From contig LSRY02000054.1 of NCBI GenBank assembly GCA_001643675.2, positions 1 through 64,000 of the forward strand: a DNA stretch of 64,000 nt, given 5' to 3'. Within the stretch, counting starts at the first letter, position 1. Each line of letters begins with the position of its first letter. Made by a program: the position numbers and the translations under genes. Positions 33,665-45,897 of the stretch are shown piece after piece. The notes below the pieces were generated by a model that was not told the origin of the DNA, did not search any database, and worked only from the letters and a program-made list of their open reading frames with translations. Source of the stretch: Monocercomonoides exilis (Eukaryota; Preaxostyla; Oxymonadida; Polymastigidae).

Positions 33665-35003
33665 AAAAGGCCGAAAGAGAAATGGAATGAAACGAGTTGG
33701 ATTGTGCTCTTCTGGAGGAAGTTAAACGACAAATGTGGACAAGACTCATTTGAAGAAAATGAAGAAATATTGAATGGATTCGAATTTCACTGCAGCCAAC
33801 AGCAATAAGAGAAGGAAGATTTATTTTGTGTCGCAACATGAGAATTTGTTGGCTATTCAAACAACAAATTCTCAAATAAGAAGAAGATGTTCTTTTCATC
33901 AGCCAAGTTAAAAAAATATCATCAATGAAGAGATCGAAGGAGAATGAAAAGGAGAAGGAACCACACGATTTGTAAAAATGCTGCTTAAAATGCATTGTCC
34001 TTGGGAATGTTGCTCAACATAAAAAAAATGATGTTGTCTGGAATGGAAATAAAAAGATATAAAATAAAAATAATTAGTTTTGCATTGATTGAAAAAATTC
34101 TTCAAAAGAACACACCTGCTCTTCTTATAGAAAAAGCAGAGGATTGTCCATCACTGATACTTCCATTCTCCTTTTCCAATGTTTCACAGTGCTCCTTTCT
34201 CCACCGTACATTTTCCCCCATAAATATCCTGCTTTCCATATTGTTATCCACATTTTTTCCTGAAAAAAAAATATTCAGTATTATTTCTTTCCAATAACTG
34301 TCCAATTGTTGGAATTCTTCTTTTTTTTCCTCTCATCCAAATGCTTTTCCATCGGATTAATTTTTCAGGACCTCTCCAAACCGAACACATAAAATCTTCA
34401 ATTCACATCTGCTGATTATATCTCTCCATCCAGCACTCTTCTGATATTCTCCTCAGAAAAACAAAATAAAGTATATTTGGATTATTTATCAGATTCTTGG
34501 ACTCTGAAAAGATTATTTATAAAAGCATCTTCTAAACAAACAAGAACGATAAAAAACGCATACATGCAAATATTTTGATTTCAAAAAAATAGTTGAATTT
34601 CCTTCAAAGATGCTTTTCATAAAAATCATCTCGCACAATTCCATCATCAATTCCCCTCCGTCGCTGTCTCGTGCAACCTCTCAAAATAATATCGCCCATT
34701 CCGCAGAAAATATTTGTTCTCCATCTCTCATTTTGGCAAGGAATATTTTTGTTCTTTCAAATCTGATGATCTGAATCTCCATTACTGCAAACACAAAAAA
34801 AGATTTATCGTTTTTTCTTTCTTTCATTCTTTCTTTGTAACGCCTTGCCAAATATCACCAACAACTCAGAATGGTATAACAACTTATGCTTTCATGGTTG
34901 CTTTGAGCTTATATTTTGCACCGATTTCTTCTTTCCAATGGTATCTGAACTCAAATCAAATGACAAATATTCATTACTTTCTGCCTGCAATGCGCTTTCA
35001 AAA
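33665..35003. other. Intergenic stretch before the Armadillo-like gene
   Basis: No supported gene. The last 120 bases or so (TGACAAATATTCATTACTTTC ... GCAATGCG) resemble the DNA just upstream of the third copy (GACGAATATTCGTTGTTTTC ... GCAATATG near 51767-51796), so part of a promoter or leader is probably shared. Confidence 0.45.
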
Positions 35004-36428
35004 ATGCAGTCAACGAGTAGAATCAAAAGGTTTAATGGTTTGTGCTTGTTATTGGATTTGAATTCATGATTATTGTGATTTAATTTATTCTTTAATTATT
35101 TAAAGAATTGTTTTCTGGATTGGAAGATTGTGATGTAGATGAACAGAAGCAGATGATCGAAGAAATGAATGAAATAATTGATGAAATGAATAAAAAAGAA
35201 TTTGAATCGGTTTTCACAACAAGAATGTTCGACAAAATATACAAAATGATTGAAGAAAAGAAAATGTCATTGAAGGATTCCCTTTTGCTGCTGAAGCACA
35301 TGGGATATTGCAATGTGCTGAAAAACATGTGGAGTAGTGGTTTTAATGATTCTGAAATGAGAAGAAGATTCGAACAGATGATTTTTGAAGAAGAAAAGAA
35401 AAAAGAAGAAAAGAACAAAGGGCTTTTGATTAACCTTTGCGAATGCTATATTTTTCAAAGCTGCAGCTTCACACCCGAATTGCTTTCAATTTGTTTGTCT
35501 TGCATTCTAGAAGCTGCGTCAAAGAAAGAGGAAAGCGAGGAGAATCAGAAAGAGGTGGAAATTGCCTTGCTGGCTTTAAGTCGCATTAGCCAGGATTTTG
35601 TCTGAACATTTCTTTTTCATTTTTATCATGTTTGCTTTTTTCCCCTTTATTTCTGATAAGGAAATGAAACAAGAACTATATTTGAAGGAAATTACAGAAA
35701 TCATCAAACATCAACAGAAACACAGAAATCTCACTAAACTTGCAAATCATTCGGCTTGGGAATTTTTAATAAACAGATTTTACACCAATAAATTGTTGGA
35801 AGATACAGTTGTGAATGAGCTGCATTTTTCGAGAGAGGCAGCAAGAGAATTGGATGTGCTGACAAGAAACGTGGATTGGAAGAAGAAAGAAGAGGAAATG
35901 AACAAAGAAGAAGCGAAAGAAGAATTTACATTGGTGAGATGGCTGCAAACAATCGTGGTTTATTTTTGCCTTTGTCATTTGAGGAATGAAGAAAATGTTG
36001 GGCTGCTCAAAAACATTGTTCAGGTTCATCGAGCAGCAAAAGGGGATAATCACAGAGGTATTCGCAGTCAGTGCGTTTGTTCCTTGAGAAATGCAGCAGA
36101 AAATAGAAATGTGAAGGTTGAAGATTTGTTGAAAGGAGGAGCTGTTGATGCTATTTTGGAGAGGATACGGCGGAGAACATTGATTGACGTAATTGTATAT
36201 AAATGCTTGCAATTCTTTACTATTGCTTCAAATCGATTGAAAGAAGAGGATGACGATGCAAAGGAAAAAGTGAAAAGAAAGTCATCAAAAATGGAGATAT
36301 TCGAAAAGCTGGAAGAAGAAGGATACGAAGATATCATCACCAGCTTTTATGAAACATTAAATATTTTTAACAAACGACATTATCATACACTATTGTTGAA
36401 ATTTTCTGATTATTTTGTGAATGTTTGA
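35004..36428 (+). CDS. Armadillo-like family protein, intact three-exon copy
   Basis: Exon 1 35004-35037, exon 2 35106-35599, exon 3 35661-36428. Introns are 35038-35105 (68 nt, GTTTGT...AAAG, phase 1) and 35600-35660 (61 nt, GTCTGA...TAAG, phase 0). The spliced product starts MQSTSRIKRFNELFSGLE and has about 431 residues, almost all predicted alpha-helix with Lys/Glu-rich linkers. Helices such as LLINLCECYIFQSCSF, LSICLSCILEAAS, AREL and QCVCSLRNAAENRN give a repeat feel like Armadillo/HEAT proteins. There is no signal peptide or membrane helix, so it is probably cytosolic. The splice pattern is confirmed by the parallel structure of the copy at 51808-53246. The family is multigene and of unknown function. 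Confidence 0.82.
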
Positions 36429-36866
36429 GAAGATTCATTGTATTTTGCAACTCTTTTTTTTCAGCTTTCTCTTTTTTTATAATTTCGCAAAAAAGAAAGC
36501 AATTGAGATATTTTGGATAAACCGTTTTCCATAACTTCGAAACGAGACAAAGCAATTAAAAAGATTAAAAAGAAGAAGAAGAGAAGAAGGAAGGTAATAT
36601 TTCAGAAGAAGAAAATAGAAATCCAAATGGAAGAAGTGAAAAGCTTTCATCAAAAAGCCAATCGAAAAACAAAAAAACTGGGAAAATGAAGGCTAGCCAG
36701 CTGAAAGGAAAAAAAAAACAGAGAAGAAAGAGAAAGTGCAACGCCAAAGCAAAAAAATACATTAAGTTCTGATTTTGGAGCGGACATTGAATCGATAAAA
36801 TCAGTTCTGGAAGAATCAGAAGAAGAAGAAATGAGAGAGAAGTAGAGGATAATCGGCGCATTTACA

Positions 36867-38273
36867 TTGGAAAAGATTCAAAAGCAGAAAACAGCAAAAG
36901 GCAATGCAAATAAGAAAGCAACTCAAAAGAGGAAGAAGAAGAGCGGGCAGATAAAAAGATCAAATTCTCATTTGAAGCGAAAGAAATCGAAGAGGAAAAG
37001 AAGTTTTGATGATGGAAGCTACGAAGAAGACGATGACGAAATGAACATGACAAAGAAGAAGAGTGTAATGAAGAAGAAGAAGAAGAAGAAGAAGAAGAAG
37101 AAGAATAAGAATAAGAATTAGAAGAAGATGAAGAAGAAGACAGTTATGAAGAAGAAAATGATGATGACTATGAAGGCGATGAAGACGACGATGAAGGAGA
37201 AGAGGACGAGGAAGCAACGCTGAGTGAAGAGATTGAGAATGAAGATCTGTCAAAATCAAAATATGTTCCCTTTCTGGGTTCATCCTGGCTGGATCAGAGT
37301 TTTTGAGAGCGGGGCGACTTCTGCGAACAGCCCAGTATCACAGAGAAGGAGCAGACGAAAGAGAGGAACCAAGATTTCAACTTCTTGCACCCTCTCTCTT
37401 TCTCTTTTATCTTCTTGTTATCGCGCTCTTCGTGCAGTTGTGACACAGCGCCCTCTCTTCTTCGATAACCGCCTGGCGAATCCGATTGAAGTTGTACCGC
37501 TGACACTGAAATTTGAGAGAGAGTGCGTGAAGATGGATGCATCACTCGAAGAACAGATCAGAACAAAAGTGAATTTCATCAGACTAGCAGAAAATGGGAT
37601 AGACAACGGTTTGTGCTTTTGAAGTGATTATGTTCAATAATTCATTCACATTAACTTCTTATTTTTATTTTTTTGTTTATTCATAAATTTTATTTTTCCC
37701 CTCAGATGATCAGTCTATCACCATCCTCTCCTGTACCCTCCATGTCTTCGTGCACAACACTCACAAAATGCTCTGAAAAGTCTCTTTCGATTCCTCTTGT
37801 GAAAGGCAAAGCTTCTTCAATGCGACGCAAAGTCGCTAAAAAGATGAACATTGTCAATCACTTCCCTCCTTCTAAAGCCAAAAAAAACATCTTTTGTTCG
37901 CTTTTGCTATCCGCACCCATTTTTGACTTTGTATTTTCTGCTCGAATTTGAGCTGCTCATTCCGATCTCTTTTCAGCGCCCACTTGTTTCAGACAGCTCT
38001 TTTTGCTCTTCGAAAGAGGGGAGATTTGAATATGAAGCGCCAAAAGTGATAATTCCAGACAAGGTGAAGAGGAAAGTGTGTGTCTGGTGGAATGAATTCA
38101 GGCTGTTTGATGCGAGTTCGGAGAGAGAGAGAGAGATAAAAAAGAGGAAGGAGACGAGGAAGATGAAGAAGAAGGACCGAGATGATGATGATGATGATGA
38201 TGAAAATCACGATGATGAAAGCGATGAAGAAAAAGAAAAAGATGATAGTGAAGCATATAGCAAGCCAAGTTAA
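36867..38273 (+). pseudogene. Lys/Asp-rich gene with breaks, unrecognised
   Basis: A basic N-terminal part (QRKKKSGQ, SHLKRKKSKRKR) is followed by an acidic part (EEENDDDYEGDEDDDEGEE), then KYVPFLGSSWLDQSF, LRAGRLLRTAQYHREGAD, ANPIEVVPLTLKFERECVK and, after an intron, DDQSITILSCTLHVFVHN. The last exon holds APKVIIPDKVKRKVCVWWNE and a poly-Asp tail. The charged ends suggest a nuclear or nucleolar protein, but I do not recognise it. Frame changes occur in the GAA tract near 37120, at a T run near 37300, and near 37770 and 37950. Several are in homopolymers, so this may be a live gene with sequence errors. Confidence 0.45.
37609..37705 (+). other. Intron (97 nt) in the Lys/Asp-rich gene
   Basis: GTTTGTGCTT at the donor and a pyrimidine-rich TTTTCCCCTCAG at the acceptor. 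Splicing joins AENGIDN in phase 1 to DDQSITIL. The donor GTTTGT is also used at 35038 and 46431. Confidence 0.7.
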
Positions 38274-41217
38274 TGTAAACTTTCGCGAAAGCAATCGAAA
38301 AAAACTCAAACAAAAAAGTACTTTAACTTCATCGTCCTCTTTTCTTCTTCTTCTTCTTCTTCTTCTTCCACTTCATCCTCTTCATCACATGATTTTTTTT
38401 AATCTTTTGTTTCTTCTTCCTCTTTTTCTCATTCTCGTTCTTCCCCCTTTCGCTTTCTCTCTTCTTTCAAACAATTTCTTTCCGACAAATGCGATGTTCT
38501 TCACTCCATCAGACTATTTTATCATTTCAGCAACCTTATTTTACATAATCCTCTTCGGCTTCGCATGCAGCTCCATCTGCTCCTTCATCACCATTGTTGT
38601 TTCCTAATGTTCATGCCATCTCGCTCACGTACTCCAATAGAGTGACACTTCATTCTCTGGATAATACGGAATTATCTGAACAATGATTCTTCACTTTTTT
38701 TGTTTTGAAAATAGAATTTCGACCCTTATATGTTATCACAGTTTCATGTTATAGAAAAAGAATCGCATCATACGGTTTTGTGCAAATTTTAACTTTGAAC
38801 AAAATATTTTTACAATTATAAGGAATAATAACTGTCCACAATTAACCGCTTTATCGTTTCATAGAATTGCCACAACAATAAAATGTTATTTTTGAAATGA
38901 TGATCAAATTTGTATTAAAAATCAAACCGAAAAAGATAAAAGAGAACTGTTCGAAATACGCTACACTTCATTTCCTTTTATTTATAATGATCATAAATTT
39001 TGTTTGAACAATCCATCATTTGGTATAAAATTTAACCAAATCATTGAACTTCAAAATAAGAAATCAAAGCAAGCATGATTCAAAAATTAAAAAAAAGTAA
39101 AATTTTTTAAATGAGTGAAAGTCTTGAAATAATAAAAAAAAATTAAACAATTGTTAAAAAAAAATCATTTATTTGCATTTATATCTAACAACTCGACTGA
39201 TATTTGTCAAATGACTAATCAGTGCAAAGATCTGTCTATTACACATTATAAAAATTAGAATTTTCGAAAAAAAAGGAAATTTTTTGATTTATCATTTCCA
39301 TATATAATTATAAATATTTATCGATAAAAATAAATAAAAAGATTTTATTTCGTTTTTTTCTTTCACAAAAATTAAAAATTAAAATCAAAATTTTCTTAAT
39401 AATAAAAAAAAGCTCGACAAAATTGTCGATGGACCTGCAGAGTTGTATAAAAAATGTCTGTCGGTCGCAGAGGCCTTATTATATATATATAATTTATGAA
39501 GAATGCGAATTGAACATTTATTATTCAAAATGTTTGAAGTTTTTTTTCCATATTTTTTCGATTGCTATTCACATTTCGTTGTTATCATCAAATAATTTAA
39601 AAAACTGAAATTTCTAAGCGATTCAATGTTTATTATATATTTAAAATGATGTGTATGAAAAGAAAAATACTAATTTGATGTCTTCATTTGGTAAAAACTT
39701 TGTGAAATATTGTAACAGCAGTTGTATCAATCTATTTTTGATACTATAATTTTTGCTCATTTCATTTTTGATTCAATCAAATATAGGGTGCAAATTTTAT
39801 CTTGACCTTAAAATTTTATCTCAACCCTATTTTTTTGAAACTTATTTTTGCTTTTTTGATTTGAAAAAAGGCTTAAAACAAAAACAAAATAAATAGACTT
39901 CAAGACATTTTTGTTTTTCAGAATTCTGTGGAAAATAATTTTGAAAATTTTATATACAAAAAATTGTTAAAATTTTTTTTGATTTTGGCACCCAGATCAA
40001 AGACTTGCTGGCCGTGAAGCGAATATTTCATACCGAACGTTTTTAGCCACAACATCAGCATTCCACATTCCTATATTATTATTTTAACTTGTTTTTAACT
40101 TTTTCAATTTAATTTTTGACCTTTTTTTCATATTTCACTGTTTTTGCTTAAAACACGATTTTTTATATAAACAAGTGTTTGTGTCAAATTTTAAAAAAAA
40201 CGAAAAAAATATGCAAAGTCTTATTTATCGTTTATTTGCATTAAGCATTGAAATGAAAAGGAACTTTTCAAGAATTTTAACTGAAAAGCAAGTGTATATG
40301 ATTTTTTTGTTATACAAATTATTAAACATATACAAACAAATATTTATTTTTGCATACGAGAATCGTTTTATTTTAATATTGTTTATTTTTCATTTCAATA
40401 GATTTCAAAACAAATTCATGTGTGTCCTTAAAATCGTGTTTTTTGAAAATATGTGTGAAATGAGAAAAAGTATTAAAAAAACAAGTTGAGAAAGTTTAAA
40501 ACAAGTTCAACTTATAAAAAAATAAACGATGTATTATGATAAGAAAGCTTAAAACTTCTGAAATTGTGTTATCACTGAAAAAGCAGCAAGTCAATGATCA
40601 AAACATAAAATTATTATTATCCTCGATCTTTCTGTGAAACATGAAATATTGAAAAAAAAATACAGAATAAGGAAAATAAAACATTTCAAACATTTCTGGT
40701 TATTTTTTATTTATCGCAGGCTTGCGTAAAGCTAAAAGCATGGCGAAAAAGAAAAAGTTCTAGATTAAATGATAGCCCTAACAAAAAAATTAAAACTGCA
40801 ATGTGCTTTTATCTCATTTACAAACTGATTAAAGAACAAAATCCATATGTAACATAAATATTCAGAAAACCTAAAATTTTCATATTTATTGAAAAAACGG
40901 TGAAATGCTAAAAAACAATCGAAAAAATAGTCAAAAACAAATAATATTCGGAATAATAAAACTTCTTTATGTATGTTTCATGGTATTATTGTGAAAAATA
41001 AACAAAAAAAGAAAGATAGTCCAAAATGGACAAAACAAACGACAAAAAATTTTTTTAGAAATATCAAGATCCTTATCAAAAACAAAAATTGACAAAAAAT
41101 ATTTTGAATGAACGTTTAATACATATTCAAACCTGGCTCAATATGCTATTTCTATTTTCAGTTTTTATTTATTGAGAAACGCCAATAAAAAAATGTCCTG
41201 ATAAAAAAACCACCCTA
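38274..41217. other. AT-rich intergenic DNA
   Basis: I see no gene, intron or repeat that I can support. Apparent frames (for example 40175-40489) are Phe/Lys/Ile-rich chance ORFs. A (CTT)n stretch lies near 38340-38370. Confidence 0.6.
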
Positions 41218-41362
41218 TGCAATTTTAACGTTATTGTCAATATTTTTAACTCGACATTTTTTCCACGTCATTTTTGGGAAAGAGAAGTTTTTACTCAAAC
41301 CACCCATTCTTTAAGATTAAAATTCATTATCTCTGAGTCAACCTGTCTCCCTGCGTTTTAAT
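41218..41362 (+). mobile_element. Solo right end of DIRS-like family 2
   Basis: It matches the last 130 bp or so of the element ending near 58721. Shared blocks are TTTTTTCCACGTCATTTT, AAACCACCCAT, TTCATTATCTC and CTGTCTC-CTGCGTTTT. It ends at the same point, just before non-element DNA. No coding part of the element is recognisable upstream. It lies next to the arm-B remnant of the Armadillo-like gene's first exon. Confidence 0.75.
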
Positions 41363-41399
41363 TAGAGAAAATAACCAGGTGTGTGTTTTCTTTCTGTCA

Positions 41400-41865
41400 A
41401 TTGAATCATTTGCAGACCTTATTTCAATTCGACAATGAAAGAAGTCATTTTCTTCACATTTGTTTGCTCTGGAAGCAAAAGAATAATTTTTATTGAGATT
41501 GTATTCTTCTTTTCCTGATCGCTTATTTGGACAAACAATTTCAAGTTATGTGAATGTCGTTTAATAGCAATTTCCTTCATTTTTTATAATTCAATCTGAA
41601 AATGAATTTATTGATTGAATACAAAGAATTTTTTTTTTTCGAAATTGAATGGAAAATGACTCAACATTATTTATTCAAATTATTCTTAGAGAAGTTTCTG
41701 TTATTGAAAAACAATAACAAATGAATAATAATTATTGTTATCGAGATAATTAGTTCTTTTGAAATGTTATTTTCATGATTTCTCAAAAGTGACAGAAAAT
41801 TCTTCGCACCCTTTAAAAAACAAATATTGAATTGCATCCATATTTATCAATAAAAAGATTTTGGT
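41400..41865 (-). repeat. Arm B flank: empty site of the DIRS-like insertion plus exon remnant
   Basis: Read on minus, about 41865-41685 matches 22510-22685 and the following bases match 27280-27520. The joined sequence TTTGAATAAATAATGTTGA is uninterrupted here. Past it, ATGACTTCTTTCATTG...GAATTGAA aligns with the first exon of the Armadillo-like copy at 27504 but soon hits a stop. This is therefore the empty insertion site and the edge of a second Armadillo-like remnant. Confidence 0.85.
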
Positions 41866-42054
41866 AATATTTTGTGTTCAGAGTATTGTTTCTCGAGTGA
41901 TGTGTTTTAAATAAAAATGACAGTATCATTGGAAAATTCAGTTGAACAAGCAGAAAAAGAAATTAAAAAACTTGATAATAATATTTGAATGAATACACTA
42001 TGAAGAACAAGAACAAATGTTGTTTTTGAAAATAAATGATGGATCCCTTTAAAA

Positions 42055-44475
42055 TCATTCATTCATTTCTTGTTCCTTTCCGTTATTCTCTTCATTTCTT
42101 GATTTCCGTTTCCTCACAACAACAACAACAATCACAATCACCACAACAGATGCCACAACAACAACAATCGGAACAACAATAGCAACAATGATCCCTGTTT
42201 TATTCTTTTTGTTTTGATCTTTCAGTTTCTCTTGTCTCACTTTCACATACTTCTCATATACATCCTCGGGCTCTGATTCTGCATCTTTTGCTCCCACAAT
42301 CCAACCAACAGTGGAATCATCATAATCATTCGCAAACTCAAAGGCATCTTCTTGTTTGCAGAACTCTTCGAAGTCTGGGGCAATGATAAGCAGAGATGTT
42401 GTTTTTGAGCCAGCGGTGTTTGAGCTGTCGATCTCCAGGTTGTGTGCTGATGGGAGTTTCAGATTCGATGTTGCCTTGGGCATGTCAATGAATATTGCTC
42501 CTGATTTCCCTTCTGGTGCTGAACAAGACTTGAATGAGCATTTGCTTGACCTTCCAATGGCCACTCTTGATTCCTCTGAACTGAGGGTGATATCCAACCC
42601 TGCTGCTGCTCCTTTCTCCGATTTCACTTCCTGAACATTCAATCCTTCGATTGAAACCTTCGAAGATGAATTGCTCCCATCATCGATGCTGATTGCTGCT
42701 CCACTTTCCACATTCACTTTGCTGATGTCCATTCCACTCAATGACACTTCACGGGCTCCAGAAAATGAAAATGGTGATGATGAGAATGTCACAAATGAGG
42801 TTTCATCTGTGCATTTCACTGTGTCCATTTCCACACTTCCATATGCCACGCTCACAAGACTGCTCTCCAAGGGGCTGTTTCCATTATCGTTTGCCATCAT
42901 CCCTTCTTGTGATTGTGATCCTATTCTGACAAATCGACATGTTGATATTTTCAGTGATATTGAACCTGATCCTGCACTGATCAATGAGTCCCAATTCTTT
43001 TCTGTTGAAGAGAATTGGAATGCCAAATACTTGAATTCCACAATTCTCTGACAAGAAAAGAGAATTGATGAAACAGAAACATCACAATCAATTGCCACTT
43101 CTGTATTTCCTTTTCCATTTTCATTCACTCCTTCAATTGTTATTCCATAGTTGGCTGAGAAGATGATTCCTTCAGCCTTCACAGAATCTGCAGTTTTGAC
43201 AACATCAATAAAACATTTTTCACTCTTTTCCAAGAAATCATAAGCTTCCTTCATGCTGTTGATTGCCGAATTAACATCGATTCCATTTCCCTTCCCTCCT
43301 TTCTTCACAAATGCTCTTGTCATATTGTCTGGCTTTTGAGGAATGGGATCAAAAAATGTGCTTACGAAATCACATTCTTTTTTTGTTTTATTGTCATATC
43401 CCACAACAAACCAAATGTTGTCTTCTCGTGTGCAATCAGCTGCAAAACTTTCCTTCATTGCATCTGCGATATCTTTGAACAATGAATCATTATTCAATGA
43501 TATTGACAATCCAGTATTTCTTTTTGACTCTCCTTTTCCACAACTGCATTTTTGAAATACAAGATTCTTTCCATTTGTTGGCCATTTCAGTTGAGAGGCA
43601 GATGTGAAATTTGGCATTTCCAAATAGATTCCACCGGATTGGCCGCCAGTGCATGATATGAAAGATGTCACACCTCCATCTCCCACCGTGAATGAACTTT
43701 CACTGCTTTCGATATAAACCTCTAATACTCCACACCCTCCTCCTTGACATTCTGTAAATGCACAACTATTCAGTGTCGCATCCATTTCAATATCTTTATA
43801 TTCTTCTATGGAAACGAGTGAACGATCACTGGAAATTTTCTTCAATGTCACATTCGTGAATGAAACTATTGTGGGGTTAGCAACATAAAAAAGATAATAC
43901 GAAGATGAAACTATTTGACTTTCATCAACGCATTCTACGTTGTCCATGTAAAAATTTCCATCATTTATATGCAAAAGGCCGTAATCCAAAGCGCCCACAT
44001 TTGATGATGGCCGGACAAACTGACAGTTTGAAATTGTCAGATTGGAATCACTTCCGTAAATCAAATTGTCATATGAGGATCCATTTAATGAAAACGGAAA
44101 ATGGAATGCTAAATATCTGAATTCCACTTCACCGTTACATGTAAATAGACTTCTTCCTGGATTCACATTGCAATCCATTGCAACCATTGTGTTTCCATTT
44201 CCATTATTGTTAATTCCTTCAATAGTGATTCCTTGCTTCTTGTTGAAAGTTAATGCCTCTGCTGTAAGTGCACTTGCATCATTGACAATATAGATCTTGC
44301 ATGCTTCATCATCTTCAAGCAGATAATATGCACTTTTCAATGATTTCTTTTCCTGACCGATCTCTGTTCCAGTGTTGGTGTCACTTCCACTTTGCTTCAC
44401 GTAAACTGCATAAGGTTTTCCTTCATCCAATTCTTGTGATGTTGCAAATGTGAAAATCAGAAAAACAAAGAGCAT
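42055..44475 (-). CDS. Beta-helix surface protein B, single C-terminal membrane helix
   Basis: Intact, 806 aa from the ATG at 44475 (minus). The signal peptide is MLFVFLIFTFATSQ, and mature sequence begins at ELDEGKPYAVYVKQSGSD. It has two beta-helix halves as in gene A, with ITIEGINNNGNGN and ITIEGVNENGKGN at equivalent places. The membrane helix is the same as in A, but the cytoplasmic tail is longer (RKRKSRNEENNGKEQEMNE). The N-terminal half differs from A at many positions, whereas from DCDVSVSS to the end of the helix I count six changes in about 325 residues. The frame is open upstream to 44547 and encodes ICCDIDQ just before the ATG, also conserved in A. Confidence 0.87.
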   Translation of the reverse strand: MLFVFLIFTFATSQELDEGKPYAVYVKQSGSDTNTGTEIGQEKKSLKSAYYLLEDDEACKIYIVNDASALTAEALTFNKKQGITIEGINNNGNGNTMVAMDCNVNPGRSLFTCNGEVEFRYLAFHFPFSLNGSSYDNLIYGSDSNLTISNCQFVRPSSNVGALDYGLLHINDGNFYMDNVECVDESQIVSSSYYLFYVANPTIVSFTNVTLKKISSDRSLVSIEEYKDIEMDATLNSCAFTECQGGGCGVLEVYIESSESSFTVGDGGVTSFISCTGGQSGGIYLEMPNFTSASQLKWPTNGKNLVFQKCSCGKGESKRNTGLSISLNNDSLFKDIADAMKESFAADCTREDNIWFVVGYDNKTKKECDFVSTFFDPIPQKPDNMTRAFVKKGGKGNGIDVNSAINSMKEAYDFLEKSEKCFIDVVKTADSVKAEGIIFSANYGITIEGVNENGKGNTEVAIDCDVSVSSILFSCQRIVEFKYLAFQFSSTEKNWDSLISAGSGSISLKISTCRFVRIGSQSQEGMMANDNGNSPLESSLVSVAYGSVEMDTVKCTDETSFVTFSSSPFSFSGAREVSLSGMDISKVNVESGAAISIDDGSNSSSKVSIEGLNVQEVKSEKGAAAGLDITLSSEESRVAIGRSSKCSFKSCSAPEGKSGAIFIDMPKATSNLKLPSAHNLEIDSSNTAGSKTTSLLIIAPDFEEFCKQEDAFEFANDYDDSTVGWIVGAKDAESEPEDVYEKYVKVRQEKLKDQNKKNKTGIIVAIVVPIVVVVASVVVIVIVVVVVRKRKSRNEENNGKEQEMNE

Positions 44476-44876
44476 GAGTTTTGATGTTACTTGATCAATA
44501 TCACAACAGATCAACACATCCTTAATATAAACATAAACCGGATGCAATTAATGGCTTGTTTTTCTTCCAAGATCATTCAAAAAGTGAGTTCATCCATTAA
44601 ACAGTTTCCACAACAAATAAAAGCTCATATTTGTAGATCAGCCCATTTAATAACGGAAAAAAAGTTAACGCCCAAAATATATTTTGAAAACCCATTTATC
44701 AAATGAAGGCTCAAAAAAGGACTGAAAAAGTTTGTCGAAACTTTATGTTTGATGAGTACAAGTGAATAAAGAAAAATCAGGAAAAAATGAGTCACCTTCA
44801 ATTTTTATGTAGTTACAAAGAAAATTTTCTTTTGAATCAGTGCAGAAACTCCTGAAATAATTCTTTGACTCAAGTC
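44476..44876. other. Upstream region of gene B
   Basis: Shares scattered blocks with the DNA upstream of A down to about 44680 (complement of GGGCGTTAACTT and GTGGAAACTGTT). No gene. Confidence 0.5.
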
Positions 44877-45495
44877 TTATTTCTTTCCCAACAAATGTGG
44901 ACAACAGAAAAAAAAGTTCAAAAAATTATTGTCCTTAAAGTATTGATTCAACGCCTCTTCAGAAAATTTCAGTTTATTTACTTGTTTCTTCCAAAAGAAT
45001 TGAAATAGCTCACATATTGTGATATCTTTCTTTTTCAAATCAATATCATTGACTTGACTCGTCGATCGCATAACCTTATGAACCATTTCATTGTGATATT
45101 TTTTCATTCATATTTTCATGGCTTTGTTTCCGAAAGAGTGTCTATCTTCCTTTAGCTTCATATTTTGTTCTTCCTCATCTATCTCATCTGGAGCCAAGCT
45201 CAGTTCTTTGTTCAACATTTGGAGTATGTGAAACAAAAAACGGAACGCAATTGCAACATGTGGAATTAGAATCTATTGAAATAGACATTTGAAATGAACC
45301 CTTCCCATGTTTTTGTATTGGCAGTTTCATGATATCAGAAAGGATGTCAGTGAAAATCCAGAGGCTTCTGCAGATTGATGTGCCAGAAAATTCAAAGTTG
45401 TGTGTGAGTTGAACGATTCTGGAAAATGAAATGTTGCAAGTCCAGTAATAGCACATATTATGAACACCACAATAGTATTTGATGAATGTTTTCAA
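44877..45495 (-). pseudogene. Decayed helical-protein segment, unrecognised
   Basis: Minus-strand pieces read FRFLFHILQMLNKELSLAPD, then EEEQNMKLKEDRHSFGNKAM, a TGA, and KYHNEMVHKVMRSTSQVND ... FWKKQVNKLKFSEEALNQYF. Composition is coding-like and helical, but a stop near 45110 and a frame change near 45200 break it. I do not recognise the family, and no intact version occurs in this window. Confidence 0.35.
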
Positions 45496-45897
45496 AATTT
45501 TAAGGATTATTTTATACAGAAAATCCTATTTAATATTTCAAAAATGTTGTTACACAATTTAATGTTCTTTTCGATAACCTCAATGTTGAATTATTCCATT
45601 TGAAAATTTTCAAAGCAGAAAAAGGATGATGAAAAACATTTAGAAGAAATATTAAATGGAAAATAAAAAAATATATAAAAACATTTTCGCAAAACGAGAG
45701 ATTGGTCGATGAAATGTGTATTGTTCGAATAATTAATTATGAATATTGGAATAAAACACATTTGATTCATGAGTTTTGAGTTTTTTAAACTATTTGTTAC
45801 AATGATTATTTTTATTTGAAAAAATTTATTTCCCAATTCTTATTTGATTTTTTTGTAAAATGATAACCATAAATTATTATTTCAGTTTTTCGTGGAA

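Noticed and set aside
40175-40489. 104-codon ORF in the AT-rich gap
   Set aside because: Phe/Lys/Ile/Asn composition equals chance in AT-rich DNA; no homologue or splice context.
41918-41989. Short ORF MTVSLENSVEQAEKEIKKLD
   Set aside because: Only 23 codons, no counterpart in arm A, and no splice context.
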